NCBI RefSeq assembly: GCF_002934625.1 | Contig: NZ_PTJD01000006.1 | Span: 1 to 64,000, forward strand | DNA: 64,000 nt | Direction: 5' to 3' | Origin: Kineococcus xinjiangensis | GTDB taxonomy: Bacteria > Actinomycetota > Actinomycetes > Actinomycetales > Kineococcaceae | Shown: piece after piece, positions 1 through 18,967 of the stretch | Numbering within the stretch: the stretch's first letter is position 1 | Layout of the letters: each line of letters starts with the position of its first letter | The notes under the pieces: generated by a model | Told to the model about the DNA's origin: nothing | Databases searched by the model: none | Seen by the model: the letters and a program-made list of their open reading frames with translations, nothing else | Program-made: the position numbers and the translations under genes

Positions 1-285
1 CCAACCAGACGATTGATGGACGGGGATAAATCGATTTGGCATCGACATTCGGCACGCTGTTGAGTTCTCAAACATCGGACGCACACCCCGACCCCCACCC
101 CACCAAGGGCAGACGACGAAGGGGCAACCTTCACACTCTAACCGATCCTCCGGGCGTTGGAGTTGTGACTCGCGCCACATCCTCCGAACCGGTGACCGGC
201 TCCTCCAACCTTAGCAGGTCTTCGGGCCGCCCTCGGCGGACTCGGCCGCCCCTTCCGGGCCGGCTCCGTCCCCCTCTCGGCGACA
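1..285 (-). other. rRNA operon 5' leader (16S leader; 16S gene beyond left edge)
   Basis: Read on the minus strand, positions 71-51 give TTGAGAACTCAACAGCGTGCC, the element widely conserved in actinobacterial 16S leaders and linked to rRNA processing. It is followed by the AT-richer leader block at 40-1 (GCCAAATCGATTTATCCCCG). The element lies where a leftward rRNA operon would start, and no protein gene fits here. The stretch 72-290 is GC-rich with only promoter-like motifs. An open frame on the plus strand (36-290) has no RBS or recognisable protein and is not a gene. The 16S gene itself is outside the window, so the assignment rests on the leader alone. Confidence 0.75.
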
Positions 286-291
286 GGTAGA

Positions 292-321
292 ACGTTAACC
301 GGCTGGCTTCCCGACGGTCAA
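292..321 (-). promoter_or_regulatory. Probable rRNA operon promoter
   Basis: On the minus strand TTGACC (321-316) is separated by 18 bases from TAACGT (297-292), a good match to a housekeeping sigma-70 promoter, placed upstream of the rRNA leader and just past the tyrS terminator. A second TANNNT box, TAGAGT (140-135), lies further downstream but lacks a convincing -35, so it could be a second start or chance. Confidence 0.6.
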
Positions 322-339
322 ATCCTCCCCACGGTGGAT

Positions 340-370
340 GCGGATCCCGCTGCAGGGCAGCGGGATCCGC
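340..370 (-). terminator. Intrinsic terminator after tyrS
   Basis: A perfect 14-base inverted repeat (340-353 and 357-370) with a 3-base loop begins 13 bases beyond the tyrS stop codon. There is no T-run, as is usual in high-GC actinobacteria. It separates tyrS from the rRNA promoter. Confidence 0.75.
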
Positions 371-382
371 GCTCCGGTGCCC

Positions 383-1645
383 TCAGGGAGCGAGCCGCAC
401 CGAGGCCAGGGCCTTGCGGCCGCGGCGCAGGACGGCGTAGCGACCGTGCAGGAGCGGGAAGTCGGCCAGTCGGGCGTCCTCGGCGTCCACCTTCACGTTG
501 CTCACGTAGGCGCCGCCCTCCTTGATCGTGCGGCGCGCCGCGGAGCGGCTCGGTGCCAGCCCGGCCGCGACGAAGAGGTCGACGACCTCCACGTCGGCCA
601 CCGAGGCCTGCGCGGACGGCAGCTCCGCGAGGGAGTCGCGCAGGGTGCGCTCGTCGAGGGCTGCGAGGTCGGAGCGGCCGAAGAGGGCCTGCGAGGCCGC
701 CTCGACCGCACGAGCGGTGTCCTCGCCGTGCACCAGCGCGGTGACGTCGTGGGCCAGCGCCCGCTGGGCCGCCCGCGCCGCCGGGGCCTCCGCCGCCTGG
801 CGGGCGAGGTCCTCGATCTCCTCGCGGCCGCGGAAGCTGAAGGCGCGCAGGTAGCCCGCCACGGTGGCGTCCTCCGCGTTGAGCCAGAACTGGAAGAAGG
901 CGTAGGGCGAGGTCAGCTCCGGGTCCAGCCAGACCGCCCCCGACTCCGTCTTGCCGAACTTCGTGCCGTCGGCCTTGGTGAGCAGCGGTGTCGCCAGCGC
1001 GTGCACGTGCGCCCCGTCCACCCGGCGGATCAGCTCGCAGCCGGCGGTGATGTTGCCCCACTGGTCGCTGCCGCCCAGCTGCAGCGCGCAGCCGTGCAGG
1101 CGGCTCAGCTGGAGGTAGTCGTTGCTCTGCAGGAGCACGTAGCTGAACTCGGTGTAGCTGATGCCGGTGGAGGCCAGCCGGGTGGCGACGGCCTCGCGGT
1201 CCAGCATGCGGTTGACGCTGAAGTGCTTGCCGACGTCACGCAGGAACTCGATCGCGGAGAGCCCCTGCGTCCAGTCCAGGTTGTTCACCATCGTCGCGGC
1301 GGCGGGCCCGTCGAAGTCGAGGAACGGCGCGATCTGCGCCTGCAGGCGGCCGACCCAGCCGGCCACCGTCTCCGGGTCGTTCATGGTCCGCTCGGCGGTG
1401 GGCCGAGGGTCACCGATCAGCCCGGTCGCGCCGCCGACCAGGGCCAGCGGGCGGTGCCCGGCCTGCTGCAGCCGCCGGGCGGTGAGGACCTGCACCAGGT
1501 GGCCGACGTGGAGGCTGGGCGCCGTGGGGTCGAAGCCGACGTAGAAGGTGACCGGGCCGCTCGCGAGCGCCTCGCGCAGCGCGACCTCGTCGGTGGAGTG
1601 CGCCACCAGACCGCGCCACTGCAGTTCGTCCCAGACGTCGCTCAC
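383..1645 (-). CDS. tyrS: Tyrosyl-tRNA synthetase
   Basis: Cytoplasmic class I aminoacyl-tRNA synthetase that charges tRNA(Tyr). The 420-residue protein has the HIGH-type motif as HVGH at residues 46-49, the tyrosine pocket GGSDQWGN at 191-198 and the KMSKS-type loop KFGKT at 229-233. A C-terminal S4 RNA-binding domain covers about residues 355-420. Length is normal for the bacterial TyrS family. The GTG start follows the DNA glycosylase stop by 73 bases, so tyrS may be read through from the arginine operon. A strong hairpin follows the stop codon. This position, last gene after argH, is common in actinobacteria. Confidence 0.97.
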   Translation of the reverse strand: MSDVWDELQWRGLVAHSTDEVALREALASGPVTFYVGFDPTAPSLHVGHLVQVLTARRLQQAGHRPLALVGGATGLIGDPRPTAERTMNDPETVAGWVGRLQAQIAPFLDFDGPAAATMVNNLDWTQGLSAIEFLRDVGKHFSVNRMLDREAVATRLASTGISYTEFSYVLLQSNDYLQLSRLHGCALQLGGSDQWGNITAGCELIRRVDGAHVHALATPLLTKADGTKFGKTESGAVWLDPELTSPYAFFQFWLNAEDATVAGYLRAFSFRGREEIEDLARQAAEAPAARAAQRALAHDVTALVHGEDTARAVEAASQALFGRSDLAALDERTLRDSLAELPSAQASVADVEVVDLFVAAGLAPSRSAARRTIKEGGAYVSNVKVDAEDARLADFPLLHGRYAVLRRGRKALASVRLAP

Positions 1646-1718
1646 AGCTCGTCCGCTCCTTCGGTCACCACCGGCACGGCCGGCGGGGCGGCCCTCGCCC
1701 GCGGGACAGCCTGCCCGA

Positions 1719-3896
<2,178 letters not shown>

Positions 3897-3970
3897 GTGC
3901 GGCTCCTTCTCGTGGGGGACGTCCTGCATTCTCGGCCCGCGGCGCGCCCGCGAGCGCCGCGGGGTGCACC

Positions 3971-10004
<6,034 letters not shown>

Positions 10005-10025
10005 CGGATCGGTTTGCGGCGGCGC

Positions 10026-10871
10026 TCAGCCCAGCGGGTCCGACGGGCCGTACGGGCGCACCAGCAGGCGCCGCGCCCCCTCGGGCAGGCCCGCCGAGGC
10101 GGCGGCGCGCAACGCCTGCGGGGTGTCCACCCCCGCGCGCACGAACCCGCCCGAGAAGGCGTCCAGCTCACCGCGCGCGATGGACAGCAGCAGCTCCGCC
10201 ACCGCCTCCCCCGGCGTCCACTCCATCCGCCCCCGGTGCTGCGACATGCCCTCGCTCATGGCGGTGCGCACCACCCCCGGCGACATCTCGAACGAGCGCA
10301 GACCCCGGTCGAAGCCCGCCAGGTGGATGCCACCCGCGATCCGGAACAACCCCGCCTTGCCCGTGCAGTAGCCGGTGTGGATCTCCCGGTCCTGGGCGCC
10401 GGCGCCGGAGCTGAGGTCGACGACCCTGCCACCGCCGCGCTCCAGCATCCCCGGCACCACCGCCCGGGCCAGCAGGAAGGAGGCGCGCAGCGTCGTGGAG
10501 ACCACGTGCCACCACTCCTCCGGGTCGGCCTCCCAGACGGGGACCTCCTCCTGCTCGATCACCCCGGCGTTGTTGACCAGCAGGTCGACGCCGCCGATGC
10601 GCTCCTCCACCGCCGAGACCGCGGCCGCGACCTGGCCGGCGTCGGTGACGTCCGCGACCGCGACCGCGACGGGAGCACCCGCGGCGGCGACCGCGGCCCG
10701 CGTCGCCTCCAGGCGCCCGGCGTCCCGGCCGAGCAGGCCCACGGCCAGCCCCGCCTCGGCCAGCGCGACGGAGAGGATGCGCCCGATCCCGCCGGACGCC
10801 CCGGTGACCAGCGCGGTGCGGGCCGGCGGGACGACGCCCGGCCCTGCGGCCCCCTCGTGGAGCTCAGGCAC
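10026..10871 (-). CDS. Short-chain dehydrogenase/reductase
   Basis: NAD(P)-dependent oxidoreductase of the SDR superfamily, substrate unknown. The 281-residue protein has the cofactor motif TGASGGIG (about residues 23-30), NNAG near 99 and the catalytic YxxxK as YCTGK after the SSGAGAQ segment. The C-terminal third is extended relative to minimal SDRs. The GTG start overlaps the pheT stop by 8 bases, so it is probably co-transcribed with pheST. The arginine operon begins just downstream on the same strand. Nothing links it to either pathway by sequence. Confidence 0.85.
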   Translation of the reverse strand: MPELHEGAAGPGVVPPARTALVTGASGGIGRILSVALAEAGLAVGLLGRDAGRLEATRAAVAAAGAPVAVAVADVTDAGQVAAAVSAVEERIGGVDLLVNNAGVIEQEEVPVWEADPEEWWHVVSTTLRASFLLARAVVPGMLERGGGRVVDLSSGAGAQDREIHTGYCTGKAGLFRIAGGIHLAGFDRGLRSFEMSPGVVRTAMSEGMSQHRGRMEWTPGEAVAELLLSIARGELDAFSGGFVRAGVDTPQALRAAASAGLPEGARRLLVRPYGPSDPLG

Positions 10872-13421
10872 GCTGCACCGCCCCCGTGCGCCGCGCCGCC
10901 TCCTCCACCGCGGCCTCCCGCGCCGCGCTGGCCTCCTCGGCCGTCAGGGTCCGCTCCGCCCGGAACCGCAGGCCGAAGGCCAGCGAGCGGCGCCCCTCCC
11001 CCACCTGCTCGCCGGTGTAGACGTCGAACAGCCGCACGTCCTCCAGCAGCTCGCCGCCACCGGCCCGCAGCGCCGCCTCGACCTCCGCCGCCGGCACGGC
11101 CGCGTCCACCACGAGCGAGACGTCCTGCAGCGCGGGCGGGAACGAGGACACCGCCGGGGCGGGCACCGCCGCCGGCGCCGCCGCGACCAGGGCGTCGAGG
11201 TCGAGCTCCAGGGCGCAGGTGCGGGCGGGCAGCTCCAGGGCCGCCACCGCCCGGGGGTGCAGCTCGCCCGCGAACCCCAGCTCCACACCGTCGGCCGTGC
11301 TCAGTCGGGCGCAGCGCCCCGGGTGCCACGGCGCCACGTCCGCCGCGGCCACCACCAGCTCCACACCCACGGCCGACGCCGCGGCGCGCGCCAGCTCCAC
11401 GGCGTCGGCCCACGTCACCGGCTCCGAGGCCCGCTGCCAGCCGCCGGCCTCCAGACCCGGGCCGCGGCGCGCACCGGCAAGCAGCGCCCCGACGTGGCTC
11501 GGCTGCGCGGGCACCGCCGCGAGCAGCGCCGCCAGCTCCTCCCCGCCCGGCCGCGCGTCGACGCCGGGGACCGGAGCCCGCCCGCGACCCGGCTCGGGCA
11601 GCGTCACCGCCCCGACCTCGAACAGCGCCACGTCACGGGTGCCCCGGCTGACGTTGCGGCGAAGCACCTCCGTCAGCGAGGCGAGCACGCTGGTGCGCAT
11701 CAGCGGCTGCTCCTCCGACAGCGGGTTGACCAGCCGCAGCGCGTGCCGTCGCGGGTCGTCCGCCGGCAGGCCCATCGCGTCGTGCAGGGCGGAGGAGACG
11801 AACGGGTACGACAGCACCTCCACCGCGCCGGCGTCGGCGAGCGCCCGCGCCACGGAGCGGCGCGCGCGCTGCGCCCGCGTCAGGCCCCGGCCCGCCGGGG
11901 CCGGCGGCAGCAGCGAGGGGATGGCGTCGTAGCCGCGCAGCCGCGCGACCTCCTCGACCAGGTCGACCGGCTGGCGCAGGTCCGGGCGCCACGACGGGGG
12001 CCGCACCACCAGCGCGCCGTCCCCGGCCCCGGAGACCTCGCAGCCGATCTCGGTGAGGACGTCGCGGATCTCGGCCTCCCCGTACCCGACGCCGACCAGC
12101 CGGGCCGGCAGGTCCAGCGGCAGCCGCACCTCCGGCTCCCAGCCGTGCTCGTCGACGTCCACGCCACCGGCGGCCGTACCGCCGCCGTGCTCCACGAGCA
12201 GGCGCACCGCCAGCTCCGCCGCGGCCGGGGGCAGTTCCGGGTCCACGCCCCGCTCGAACCGGCGCGCCGCCTCCGAGGACAGCTTGTGCCGCCTGGCGGT
12301 GCGCGCGATCGACACCTGGTCGAAGTGGGCGGCCTCCACGAGCAGATCCGTGGTGCCCTCCCCGACCTCGCTGTCCGCGCCGCCCATGACACCGGCCAGT
12401 CCCAGCACGCGGCTGCCGTCCGGCGTCTCGTCGGTGATGAGGAGGTCCTCCGGCGAGAGCACCCGCTCGGTGCCGTCCAAGGTCTTGAGCCGCTCCCCCG
12501 CGCGTGCACGGCGCACCACGACGTCACCGCGGACCGCGTCGCGGTCGTAGGCGTGCAGCGGCTGGCCCGTCGCGAGCATCACGTAGTTGGTGACGTCCAC
12601 GGGCAGCGACACCGGGCGCATGCCCGCCTGCCGCAGCCGCCGCTGCATCCACTGCGGGGACGCGGCGGTGGGATCGACACCGGTCACGAGGCGGGTGACG
12701 AAGCGGTCGCAGCCGGGGCGCCCGCGCAGGGGTGCCTCGTCGGCCAGCCGCACGGCGGGGCCCTGCCCGCCCCCGGCCGCCGGCACCCGCACGTCGGCGG
12801 GGTCGCGCAGGGCCTGCGCCACGGGTCGCCCCGTCGCGTGCGCGTACTCCCGGGCCACGCCCCGGATGCTGAAGCAGTAGCCGCGGTCGGGGGTGACGTT
12901 GACCTCGACGGTCTCCTCGTCCAGGCCGAGCAGCGCCAGCGCGTCGGTGCCCGGAGCCGGGACGTCCCCACCGAGCAGCCGCTCCAGCACGATGATCCCG
13001 GCGTGGTCCTCACCCAGGCCCAGCTCCCGCGCCGAGCAGATCATGCCGTCGGAGACGTGGCCGTACGTCTTGCGCGCGCTGATGGGGAAGGGCCCCGGCA
13101 GCACCGCGCCCGGCAGCGCGACCACGACGGAGTCGCCCGCGGCGAAGTTGTGCGCCCCGCAGACGATCCCGCGGCCGCCCCCAGCGCCCGACCCGTCGCC
13201 GTCGCCGACGTCGACGTGGCACCAGTTGATCGTCTTGCCGTTCTTCTGCGGCTCGGGGGTGACGTCGAGGACGCGGCCGACGACGACGGGGCCGGTGACG
13301 CCCGAGCGGTGCACGGCCTCCTCCTCCAGGCCCACCCGCACGAGGGCCGCGGCCACCTCATCGGCGCCGTGGCCCTCGACGAGGTCGACGTGCTCGGCCA
13401 GCCAGGGAAGCGGGACGCGCA

Positions 13422-13422
<1 letters not shown>
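10864..13422 (-). CDS. pheT: Phenylalanyl-tRNA synthetase beta chain
   Basis: Large subunit of the alpha2beta2 PheRS. The 852-residue protein shows the N-terminal tRNA-binding OB-fold (about 40-150), then the B3/B4 editing region with RFVTRLVTG, the B5 domain, a degenerate class II core, and a C-terminal anticodon-binding FDX-ACB domain (about 760-852, with FPPALQDVSLVVD). The ATG shares one base with the pheS stop (TGATG), so the two subunits are translated in a coupled way. Confidence 0.97.
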
Positions 13423-15786
<2,364 letters not shown>

Positions 15787-15820
15787 GGCCCGCAGGCTAG
15801 CCGCCGCGGCGGTGGCCCGC

Positions 15821-16687
15821 TCAGCGCCGCCGCTGGGCCCGGGCGCTGGCGTAGAGGCAGACGGTGGCCGCCGTCGCCAGGTTGAGGCTCTCCGCACGCC
15901 CGTGGACGGGCACCCGCACGACCGCGTCGGCGGCTTCCCGCTCGTCCGCGGAGAGCCCCTGCGCCTCGTTGCCGAAGAGCCACGCCGTGGGCCGGCGCAG
16001 GTCCGGCGCCCCAGCGGGGACGTCCCCGGCGGCCGCGGCGTCGAGGAGGTCGTCGAGGTCGTGCTCCCCGTCGCCGGAGGCCGCCAGCACGGTGCACCCG
16101 GCATCGCGCACGGCCGCCAGGACCTCCACCAGCGGGGCGCCCGAGACGACGGGGAGGTGGAAGAGGCTGCCGGCGGTGGAGCGGACGCACTTGGGGTTGT
16201 GGACGTCGACGCTGTCGGCGCTGAGGACCACCGCGCCGGCCCCGGCGGCGTCGGCCGCGCGCAGGACGGTCCCGGCGTTGCCGGGGTCGCGGACCCTGCT
16301 GAGCACCGCGACGAGGCGCGGGGCGGCGGCCAGGGCCTGCGGGAGCGGCACGGTGACCAGCGAGCAGACGGCGAGGAGACCCTGCGGTGTCACGGTCTCG
16401 GACATCGCCGCGAGGACCTCGTCGCTGACCTCGTGCACGCGCACCCCGCCGCGGTGGGCGACGTCGACGATGCCGGCGTGCCTCTCCAGCGCGGCGGAGG
16501 TGACGTAGAGGTCGTGCACCCGGCGGGCGCCGGAGCGAGACACCTCGTGGGCCTCCGCCTGGGCGGCGACCGCTTCACGCACGGCCTGCGGGCCCTCCGC
16601 GAGGAAGCGCCCCGCGCGCTGGCGCACGGAGCGCCCGGCCAGCGCCCGCACCGACCGCACCCGCTCGGAGCGCGGGTTGGTCAGCAC
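15821..16687 (-). CDS. rRNA 2'-O-methyltransferase, TrmH/SpoU (SPOUT) family
   Basis: Predicted S-adenosylmethionine-dependent RNA ribose methyltransferase. The 288-residue protein (GTG at 16687, MLTNPRSERVRSVRAL) has an N-terminal substrate-binding domain and the C-terminal SPOUT knot with motif 1 VRDPGNAGTVLRAADAAG, motif 2 WLFGNEAQGLS and motif 3 PVHGRAESLNLATAATV. This is typical of the 23S rRNA enzymes encoded after rplT in actinobacteria. Target nucleotide cannot be read from sequence. It begins 83 bases after rplT and is probably in the same transcript. Confidence 0.9.
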   Translation of the reverse strand: MLTNPRSERVRSVRALAGRSVRQRAGRFLAEGPQAVREAVAAQAEAHEVSRSGARRVHDLYVTSAALERHAGIVDVAHRGGVRVHEVSDEVLAAMSETVTPQGLLAVCSLVTVPLPQALAAAPRLVAVLSRVRDPGNAGTVLRAADAAGAGAVVLSADSVDVHNPKCVRSTAGSLFHLPVVSGAPLVEVLAAVRDAGCTVLAASGDGEHDLDDLLDAAAAGDVPAGAPDLRRPTAWLFGNEAQGLSADEREAADAVVRVPVHGRAESLNLATAATVCLYASARAQRRR

Positions 16688-16770
16688 GGCGCCGTCCGGG
16701 CGCTCGGTGTGCGGTCCCGGCCCCCGGCCACCGGCGGGTGACCTGGGGGCGCGGGGACCGGAGGGCGTGC

Positions 16771-17157
16771 TCAGGCCGCGGACTCCGCAGCGGCCGGGGT
16801 CGCCGGCAGGGCGGCGCGCGCAGCGGCCACGAGGGCGGCGAAGGCGGGCGCGTCGTTGACCGCGAGGTCGGCGAGCATGCGGCGGTCGACCTCGATGCCC
16901 GCGGCCTTCAGGCCCTGGATGAAGCGGTTGTACGTCATGCCCTCGGCGCGGGCGGCGGCGTTGATCCGCTGGATCCACAGCTGGCGGAAGTCGCCCTTGC
17001 GCGCCTTGCGGTCGCGGTAGGCGTAGACGAGGGAGTGGGTGACCTGCTCCTTCGCCTTGCGGTACAGCCGCGAGCGCTGGCCGCGGTAACCGCTGGCCTG
17101 CTCGAGGACGACGCGGCGCTTCTTCTGGGCGTTGACCGCCCGCTTCACGCGTGCCAC
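16771..17157 (-). CDS. rplT: 50S ribosomal protein L20 (bL20)
   Basis: Ribosomal large-subunit protein needed for early 50S assembly. The 128-residue sequence starts [20 protein letters not shown] and contains [16 protein letters not shown] and [21 protein letters not shown], all strongly conserved. A short Ala-rich tail (about residues 112-128) extends beyond the usual end. Third gene of the infC-rpmI-rplT operon. Confidence 0.98.
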   Translation of the reverse strand: MARVKRAVNAQKKRRVVLEQASGYRGQRSRLYRKAKEQVTHSLVYAYRDRKARKGDFRQLWIQRINAAARAEGMTYNRFIQGLKAAGIEVDRRMLADLAVNDAPAFAALVAAARAALPATPAAAESAA

Positions 17158-17225
17158 TGGTAGTGCTCCTTGCTGTCGGTGCGCGGCCGGGGGCCGCGGT
17201 GGATCTGGACGGGGCTGGGCTCAGC

Positions 17226-17420
17226 TCAGCGGGCGAGCATCTTCTTGATCTTCTTGGCGTCCGCGGGCGAGGCCACCGCGTCCATGCTCAGACGGCGGGT
17301 GCGGGAGGAGGGCTTGTGCTCGAGCAGGTGCCGCTTGCCAGCGCGCTCGCGCAGCACCTTGCCGCCACCGCTGATGCGGAAGCGCTTCTTGGCACCGCTG
17401 TGCGTCTTCATCTTGGGCAC
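17226..17420 (-). CDS. rpmI: 50S ribosomal protein L35 (bL35)
   Basis: Small 64-residue basic ribosomal protein beginning [21 protein letters not shown], the canonical bL35 start, with the conserved [14 protein letters not shown] core. ATG start preceded by AGGAGAG on the coding strand. It lies 94 bases after infC and 68 before rplT, the standard order. Confidence 0.98.
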   Translation of the reverse strand: MPKMKTHSGAKKRFRISGGGKVLRERAGKRHLLEHKPSSRTRRLSMDAVASPADAKKIKKMLAR

Positions 17421-17514
17421 GTTGCTCTCCTGAGGTTCTCGGTGGTGCAGAGGTGAACGTCCACCGCGCGCGAGCGCGGTGGACGGTGGGTCTGCGCGGT
17501 TCCCGGCGACCGGG

Positions 17515-18231
17515 TCAGGCGCTGGTGGTCTCCTGGGCGGCGGGGACCGTCTCGTTCCCGCCCTCGGGTGTCGCGGCCTGCTCGGCCTCGACGGGCTGCG
17601 CGTCCGCGGGCGCTGCGTCCGCGGGCGCTGCGTCGACGGGCTCGGCGTCCTGCGCGGAGACCGACGCCTTCGCAGCGTCCTCCTCCTCCTTGCGGCGCTT
17701 GTTCTCCGCCTTGGCCTCGGCCTTCTTCTTGTGCGGTCCGATGACCATCACCATGTTGCGGCCGTCGAGCCGGGGCAGGCTCTCGACGCTGCCGAGCTCG
17801 GCGACGTCCTCGGCGAGGCGCTGGAGCAGGCGCTGGCCCATCTCGGGGCGCGACTGCTCGCGACCACGGAACATGATCATGACCTTGACCTTGTCGCCCG
17901 CGGAGAGGAACCGCTCGACGTGCCCCTTCTTCGTGGCGTAGTCGTGCGGGTCGATCTTCAGGCGGAAGCGGATCTCCTTGAGGATCGTGTTCGCCTGGTT
18001 CTTGCGGGCTTCGCGGGCCTTCATGTCGGACTCGTACTTGAACTTGCCGAAGTCCATGAGCTTGCAGACGGGGGGGCGGGCCGTGGGAGCCACCTCGACC
18101 AGGTCGAGGTCGGCCTCCTGGGCCAGCCGCAGCGCGTCCTCGACGCGCACGATCCCGACCTGCTCCCCGTTGGGGCCCACGAGCCGCACCTCGGGAACAC
18201 GGATGCGGTCGTTGATGCGGGGCTCGCTGAT
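17515..18231 (-). CDS. infC: Translation initiation factor IF-3
   Basis: Binds the 30S subunit and polices start-codon choice. IF3 homology starts at [19 protein letters not shown], and the codon for that Ile is ATC at 18231, preceded by GAGGAG with a 6-base spacer. No ATG, GTG or TTG is well placed. The nearest upstream in-frame GTG lies within the attenuator hairpin. A rare start codon is expected because IF3 represses its own gene through non-standard starts in other bacteria. The 238-residue product has both IF3 domains and a ~65-residue charged then Ala/Pro/Glu-rich tail, partly encoded by 15-base tandem repeats. Confidence 0.93.
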   Translation of the reverse strand: MSEPRINDRIRVPEVRLVGPNGEQVGIVRVEDALRLAQEADLDLVEVAPTARPPVCKLMDFGKFKYESDMKAREARKNQANTILKEIRFRLKIDPHDYATKKGHVERFLSAGDKVKVMIMFRGREQSRPEMGQRLLQRLAEDVAELGSVESLPRLDGRNMVMVIGPHKKKAEAKAENKRRKEEEDAAKASVSAQDAEPVDAAPADAAPADAQPVEAEQAATPEGGNETVPAAQETTSA

Positions 18232-18275
18232 GTGCTGCTCCTCACTCGCCGTCGTGGTCCGCCGGACACGGGAAA

Positions 18276-18305
18276 GGCCCCCGTGCACGGACGCGCACGG
18301 AGGCC
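18276..18305 (-). promoter_or_regulatory. Attenuator-like hairpin in the infC leader
   Basis: The minus-strand RNA forms an 11-pair stem (18305-18295 with 18286-18276, one U-G pair) with an 8-base loop, followed directly by UUU. It ends 44 bases before the ATC start of infC. The shape is that of an intrinsic terminator inside a leader, consistent with attenuation of the infC-rpmI-rplT operon. Confidence 0.6.
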
Positions 18306-18493
18306 TGCCTGATCCGGCGACGCTCGGGTACGGCGTCGCCAACTCCCCTCGCGGGGAGGGACCGGGACCCGGGAACGTCGCGCGTCACCGGGTGGGAGGA
18401 GGCCTCCGCTTCGCGTTCCGGCGCCTCGCCCGCGCAGCGCTCGAGGCGCATGCCGCTGACTGGTGCCGGTCGGTCACCTGACAGGGTAGCAGG

Positions 18494-18886
18494 ATGCAGT
18501 CCGACAGCTTCCCCGACGGTCCCCCCGGCGACCTCCCCGGCGAGGGGGGCGACCCCGCCGACACGGCGGTGCGCGACATCGCCGACGTCCCCTCGGCGCA
18601 GATCATCACCACTGCCGCCGTGCACCTCATGAGCGCCGCCGCGGTCAAGTGCGGCCTCGCGGAGGACGCCGACACCGAGGCCCACCTGGACCTCGCCGAG
18701 GCCCGCATCCTCATCAACGCCCTGGCCGGGCTGGTCACCGCGGCGGCCCCCGACGTCGGCGGCACGCACGCCCGGGCCCTGCGCGACGGCCTGCGGACGC
18801 TGCAGCTGGCCTTCCGCGAGGCGTCGACGCACCCGGACCCGCCGGGCAAGGGCCCCGGCGAGCGGCTGACCGGAAGCGTGGTCTGA
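18494..18886 (+). CDS. DUF1844 family protein
   Basis: Conserved protein of unknown function. The 130-residue sequence has the DUF1844 core DVPSAQIITTAAVHLMSAAAVKCGL then DLAEARILINALAGLVTAA, a short all-helical region found next to infC in many actinobacteria. Flanks are acidic and Gly/Pro-rich and probably disordered. It is transcribed away from infC. Its upstream sequence has CAGGGT six bases before the ATG, so it may be leaderless. A GC-rich repeat and hairpin follow it. Confidence 0.85.
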   Translation: MQSDSFPDGPPGDLPGEGGDPADTAVRDIADVPSAQIITTAAVHLMSAAAVKCGLAEDADTEAHLDLAEARILINALAGLVTAAAPDVGGTHARALRDGLRTLQLAFREASTHPDPPGKGPGERLTGSVV

Positions 18887-18900
18887 CCGGCAGCACGGTC

Positions 18901-18957
18901 TGACCGGGCGCCGGCCGCGGGACCGGGCGCCGGCCGCGGGACCGGGCGCTCGCCCGG
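18901..18957. terminator. GC-rich direct repeat and hairpin between convergent genes
   Basis: A 19-base unit (GACCGGGCGCCGGCCGCGG) occurs twice in direct tandem from 18902, and a third partial copy runs into the inverted repeat CCGGGCG/CGCCCGG (18942-18957, 2-base loop). It lies between the ends of the convergent DUF1844 and MFS genes, so it may act as a two-way terminator. Confidence 0.45.
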
Positions 18958-18967
18958 CCCCGCGGTC

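Noticed and set aside
36-290. 84-codon plus-strand frame at the left edge
   Set aside because: No RBS, no recognisable protein, and it overlaps the rRNA promoter and leader on the other strand.
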